Part shown: in pieces, positions 61,428 through 64,000 of the stretch
Layout of the letters: the number at the start of each line of letters is the position of its first letter
Numbering within the stretch: the stretch's first letter is position 1
Source: CAIXSC01 sp046349915
GTDB taxonomy: Bacteria > Planctomycetota > Planctomycetia > Pirellulales > Pirellulaceae
Reading direction: 5' to 3'
DNA length: 64,000 nt
Assembly: GCA_046349915.1 (NCBI GenBank)
Contig: JAXMBL010000009.1
Location: forward strand, 382,636 to 446,635
Notes under the pieces: generated by a model
Told to the model about the DNA's origin: nothing
Database searches by the model: none
What the model saw: the letters and a program-made list of their open reading frames with translations, nothing else
Position numbers and translations under genes: made by a program

Positions 61428-63095
61428 ATGAAAAAGGAAATGCTCATCAACGTTTCGCAACCCGAAGAATGTCGGATTGCGATCGTCGAAGACGGCGCGC
61501 TCGAAGAACTTTATATTGAGCGGGCGAGCCAGGACAACTACGTCGGCAATATCTACAAGGGCCGAATTGTCAATCTGGAGCCCAGCATTCAAGCTGCGTT
61601 CGTCGACTTCGGCGTCGGTCGCAATGGCTTCTTGCACATCAGCGACGTCGAGCCTCAGTACTTTCGCCAAGGCGGCTATGACCCCAACGAACCGATCGTG
61701 GGCGGTCGGCATAGCGAATTTGATCTGGGCGACGATGAGTCGGATCAGGGTGATGCCGAGGGTGGCGGGGAAGGTGAAGGAGGCTCGGGCGATCGCGGTC
61801 GGCGAGGCGGCGGTCGGCGTCGCAACTTCCGCAACTCCAGCGGTCGGCCTCGAGTGAAGCCGCCCATCCAAGAGATCTTCCGCCGCGGCGACGAAGTGCT
61901 GGTGCAGGTCATCAAGGAAGGCATCGGCAGCAAAGGCCCCACGCTCTCGACCTATATCAGCATCCCTGGACGCTATCTCGTGCTGATGCCGGCGTTGGGG
62001 CGAGTGGGCGTGTCGCGCAAGATTGAAGACGAGGATCTTCGACGAAAGCTGCGCGATACCATGCTCGATCTGAAGCCCCCCAAGGGACTCGGCTTCATCG
62101 TTCGCACCGCCGGCCAGGATCGCACTCGGAAGGAACTGGCCCGCGACCTCGCCTATCTAGTGCGGTTATGGCGAGTGATTGCTCGGCGAGTGAAAGTCGC
62201 GACCGGTCCGACCGACATCTACGAAGAAAGCGACATGATCATTCGCACGATTCGTGATATCGTGACGACCGATATCGACGCGATCGTGATCGACGAAAAG
62301 AACGCCTACGACCGAGCTCGCGAATTCCTCGAACTCGTCATGCCTCGCCAAGTTGCTCGACTGCAACACTACGAGGGACGGGAACCGCTGTTCCACAAGT
62401 ACAAGCTCGAATCCGAAATCGCCAGCATTCACAGCCGTAAGGTGCCGTTGAAGGCGGGCGGCTCGATCGTGATCGACCAGACCGAGGCCTTGGTGGCCAT
62501 CGATGTGAATAGCGGCAGCTTCCGCGCCGAGGATAACGCGGAGGAGACTGCATTTCAGCTCAATATTGCGGCCGCCAAGGAGATCGCTCGCCAACTGCGA
62601 CTCCGCGATCTAGGCGGCGTGATCGTCAACGACTTTATCGACATGCGGCGAGAAAAGCACCGTCGCGGGGTCGAACGAGCGCTGCGCGATGCGCTCAAGC
62701 GAGACCGAGCTCGAACGAAGATTCTCCGCACCAGCCCGTTTGGGCTGATCGAGATGACTCGCCAACGGATTCGGCCGAGCATCAACCGCAGCGTGTATTC
62801 GACCTGCCCTTGCTGTAACGGTCGTGGACTGGTGAAGACTCCGGAGAGCATGGCCATTGAGGTGGTCCGTATGCTCATGCTGGCTTCGCAATTGCCGTAC
62901 GTCGCGTCGATCAGCGTGCGAGTCAATCTGGAAGTCGCTTCTTACTTGAATAATCGCAAACGTCGCGAAATCAGCCATCTCGAAGAAGATGGCAAACTCA
63001 AGATCCAAATCCTCGGCGCGGAATCGCTCTATCCCGAACATTTCGAGATGGAATGCCGCGACGGCGATGGACGCGAGATTCCGCTGCAGCCGTAG
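61428..63095 (+). CDS. rng: Ribonuclease E/G
   Basis: A 555-residue endoribonuclease of the Rne/Rng family. S1 domain at about 38-170 (YVGNIYKGRIVNLEPSIQAAFVDFG), split by an acidic and Gly/Arg-rich insertion of about 45 residues (about 95-145). The catalytic metal Asp pair is in LVAIDVNSGSFR and GGVIVNDFIDMRR. The zinc-link motif is YSTCPCCNGRG. It processes rRNA and starts mRNA decay. No long C-terminal scaffold, so closer to RNase G in length. ATG at 61428; the frame is open upstream to 61227 through the HPr gene. Confidence 0.93.
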   Translation: MKKEMLINVSQPEECRIAIVEDGALEELYIERASQDNYVGNIYKGRIVNLEPSIQAAFVDFGVGRNGFLHISDVEPQYFRQGGYDPNEPIVGGRHSEFDLGDDESDQGDAEGGGEGEGGSGDRGRRGGGRRRNFRNSSGRPRVKPPIQEIFRRGDEVLVQVIKEGIGSKGPTLSTYISIPGRYLVLMPALGRVGVSRKIEDEDLRRKLRDTMLDLKPPKGLGFIVRTAGQDRTRKELARDLAYLVRLWRVIARRVKVATGPTDIYEESDMIIRTIRDIVTTDIDAIVIDEKNAYDRAREFLELVMPRQVARLQHYEGREPLFHKYKLESEIASIHSRKVPLKAGGSIVIDQTEALVAIDVNSGSFRAEDNAEETAFQLNIAAAKEIARQLRLRDLGGVIVNDFIDMRREKHRRGVERALRDALKRDRARTKILRTSPFGLIEMTRQRIRPSINRSVYSTCPCCNGRGLVKTPESMAIEVVRMLMLASQLPYVASISVRVNLEVASYLNNRKRREISHLEEDGKLKIQILGAESLYPEHFEMECRDGDGREIPLQP

Positions 63096-63118
63096 TGCTC
63101 GAGGATTTCCGATGGCAC

Positions 63119-63281
63119 GACGGATTTCCAGTCCGTCGAGTGCATCCCGTACGACGGACTTCTAGTCCGTCGATCCGGCCCACGACATGGCTTGGCTGGC
63201 GGCAAGGGGCGCTCGCTGGCAACGTGGCTAACCGCTCGCGAAGCGAGCGGGCTACCTCCGTACGACGGACTTCCAGTTCGA
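63119..63281. repeat. Three P19 palindromes with a diverged composite unit
   Basis: Copies at 63119-63137 (one change), 63153-63171 (GACGGACTTCTAGTCCGTC) and 63264-63281 (diverged). Between the last two lies a reverse-oriented, diverged version of the 119-bp unit (111 bp here) with its second palindrome CCGCTCGCGAAGCGAGCGG at 63232-63250. It starts 23 bp after the RNase E/G stop. Confidence 0.8.
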
Positions 63282-63604
63282 TAGGCATTTTGTGAGAAAT
63301 GCCGGAAAACCCTTGTTTTCTAGGGTCAAAACGAATTATAGGCAACTTCTACAAGTGTCTAGAAACGGCCGAAAATAGGCGGTCAGGCAGTAGCCTACTA
63401 CCGTCGAAAAAGGTCTGAAGTTCTTTCCTTGCTGCCCTTAGTGCGGCTTGTTAGAACGTCACAACGGCCTAAGTCGACCACGTGCCGCGCGAACGTTTTC
63501 CGGGGAAACGTCGAGCACTCCGGCGACGAGTCAGCATCGATGAGGGGTTCTGTCATTGCTTGAGCGATCCCGAGGCCTCGACGTCGAAACACAGGGCAGA
63601 CAGG
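63282..63604. other. 323-bp spacer
   Basis: No gene or repeat recognised. It includes a relatively AT-rich stretch (63290-63420) before the GC-rich repeat array. Confidence 0.45.
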
Positions 63605-64000
63605 GAGCACCACGGAGCGGCCGGGCGGTTTGGGGTCCTTCCCAGTCGCGAGCCATCAAGCCCGCGCCCTCGACGGTAAGCACAACGGCCGAGCGGACAC
63701 GCACCACGCGCCGGGCCGAGCTCGACCGGCCGAGAGATCGGCACCGGGGAGCGATCCCGACCACACGACGGCGAGCACCACAGAGCGGCCGGGCGGTTCG
63801 GGGTCCTTCCCGGTTCCGAGCCATTGAACCCGCGTACTCGACGGCGAGCACCACGGAGCGGCCGGGCCGTTCAAGTTCCTTCCCGGTCGCGAGCCATCGA
63901 ACCCGCGCCCTCGACGGCGAGCACCACGGCCGAGCGGACACGCACCACGCGCCGGTCCGACGTCGACCGGCCGAGACATCGGCACCGGGGAACGATCGCA
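63605..64000. repeat. GC-rich tandem repeat array of two unit types, running off the window
   Basis: Two related units, A (73 bp, opening GAGCACCACGGAGCGGCCGG) and B (95 bp, opening with GAGCACCACGGCCGAGCGG), are arranged A-B-A-A-B with starts at 63605, 63678, 63773, 63846 and 63919. Neither length is a multiple of three, so the frame shifts between units and the open frames seen here are not genes. The array continues beyond 64000. Confidence 0.85.

Noticed and set aside
63531..63985. Several overlapping minus-strand frames of 60-136 codons
   Set aside because: They run through the 73/95-bp repeats, whose lengths shift frame between units; typical of GC-rich repeat DNA.

Overview
The window is about 60% GC and reads as a chromosomal segment of a planctomycete, most likely of the Pirellulales type. 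The basis is the gene content: a PEP-CTERM protein, a BBP7-like outer-membrane barrel, DUF1549/DUF1553 and DUF1501 proteins, a decayed ISAzo13-type (Rhodopirellula-type) transposase, and many lineage-restricted hypothetical proteins. About fifty genes are called. No rRNA, CRISPR array, prophage or plasmid replication gene was seen; one tRNA-like gene is present.

Layout. 0-6 kb: end of a TPR gene, a PEP-CTERM protein, a Tat-exported amidohydrolase, a decayed insertion sequence with perfect 35-bp ends, and a BBP7-type barrel. 6-20 kb: mostly housekeeping (M20 peptidase, ClpS, MtaB, an enlarged Tex protein, RsfS, ArgS) with small planctomycete proteins, plus a 21-bp-phased array of palindromes at 9.4 kb. 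20-29 kb: an AAC(3)-I-like acetyltransferase, then a divergent regulator/operon pair. The regulator is MerR-type with a cobalamin-binding-like domain. The operon encodes a TIGR01777 oxidoreductase, a flavin oxidoreductase, DUF1365, two cyclopropane-fatty-acid-synthase-like methyltransferases and, after a gap, DUF1295; it looks like a membrane-lipid modification pathway. 29-33 kb: a response-regulator receiver domain fused to glutamate dehydrogenase, and a two-bundle ABC-2 permease. 33-40 kb: ECF sigma factor, anti-sigma-like protein, lipoprotein, DUF1549/DUF1553 protein, DUF1501 protein and a small secreted Lys-rich protein. 40-47 kb: a lipoprotein, a TIR-like/DUF4760 candidate defence gene, an alpha/beta hydrolase, an FHA protein, a slipin and an odd tRNA. 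47-52 kb: a fasciclin operon with two small membrane proteins, and two exported hydrolases. 52-57 kb: a 1082-residue membrane protein, a second DUF1501 protein and a TPR protein. 57-64 kb: a large anchored protein, then HPF, PtsN, HPr and RNase E/G, ending in a GC-rich tandem repeat that runs off the right edge.

How the parts may work together. Three promoter regions share 9-bp direct repeats close to TTTGAACGA: in front of the MerR-type regulator, at the -35 of the lipid operon, and in front of the fasciclin operon 25 kb away. This suggests one regulon. The regulator has lost the histidines that bind cobalamin in CarH, so it probably senses something other than light through B12. Other points to follow up are the receiver-GDH fusion, the TIR/DUF4760 gene, and a family of 19-bp palindromes that combine into a conserved 119-bp unit.
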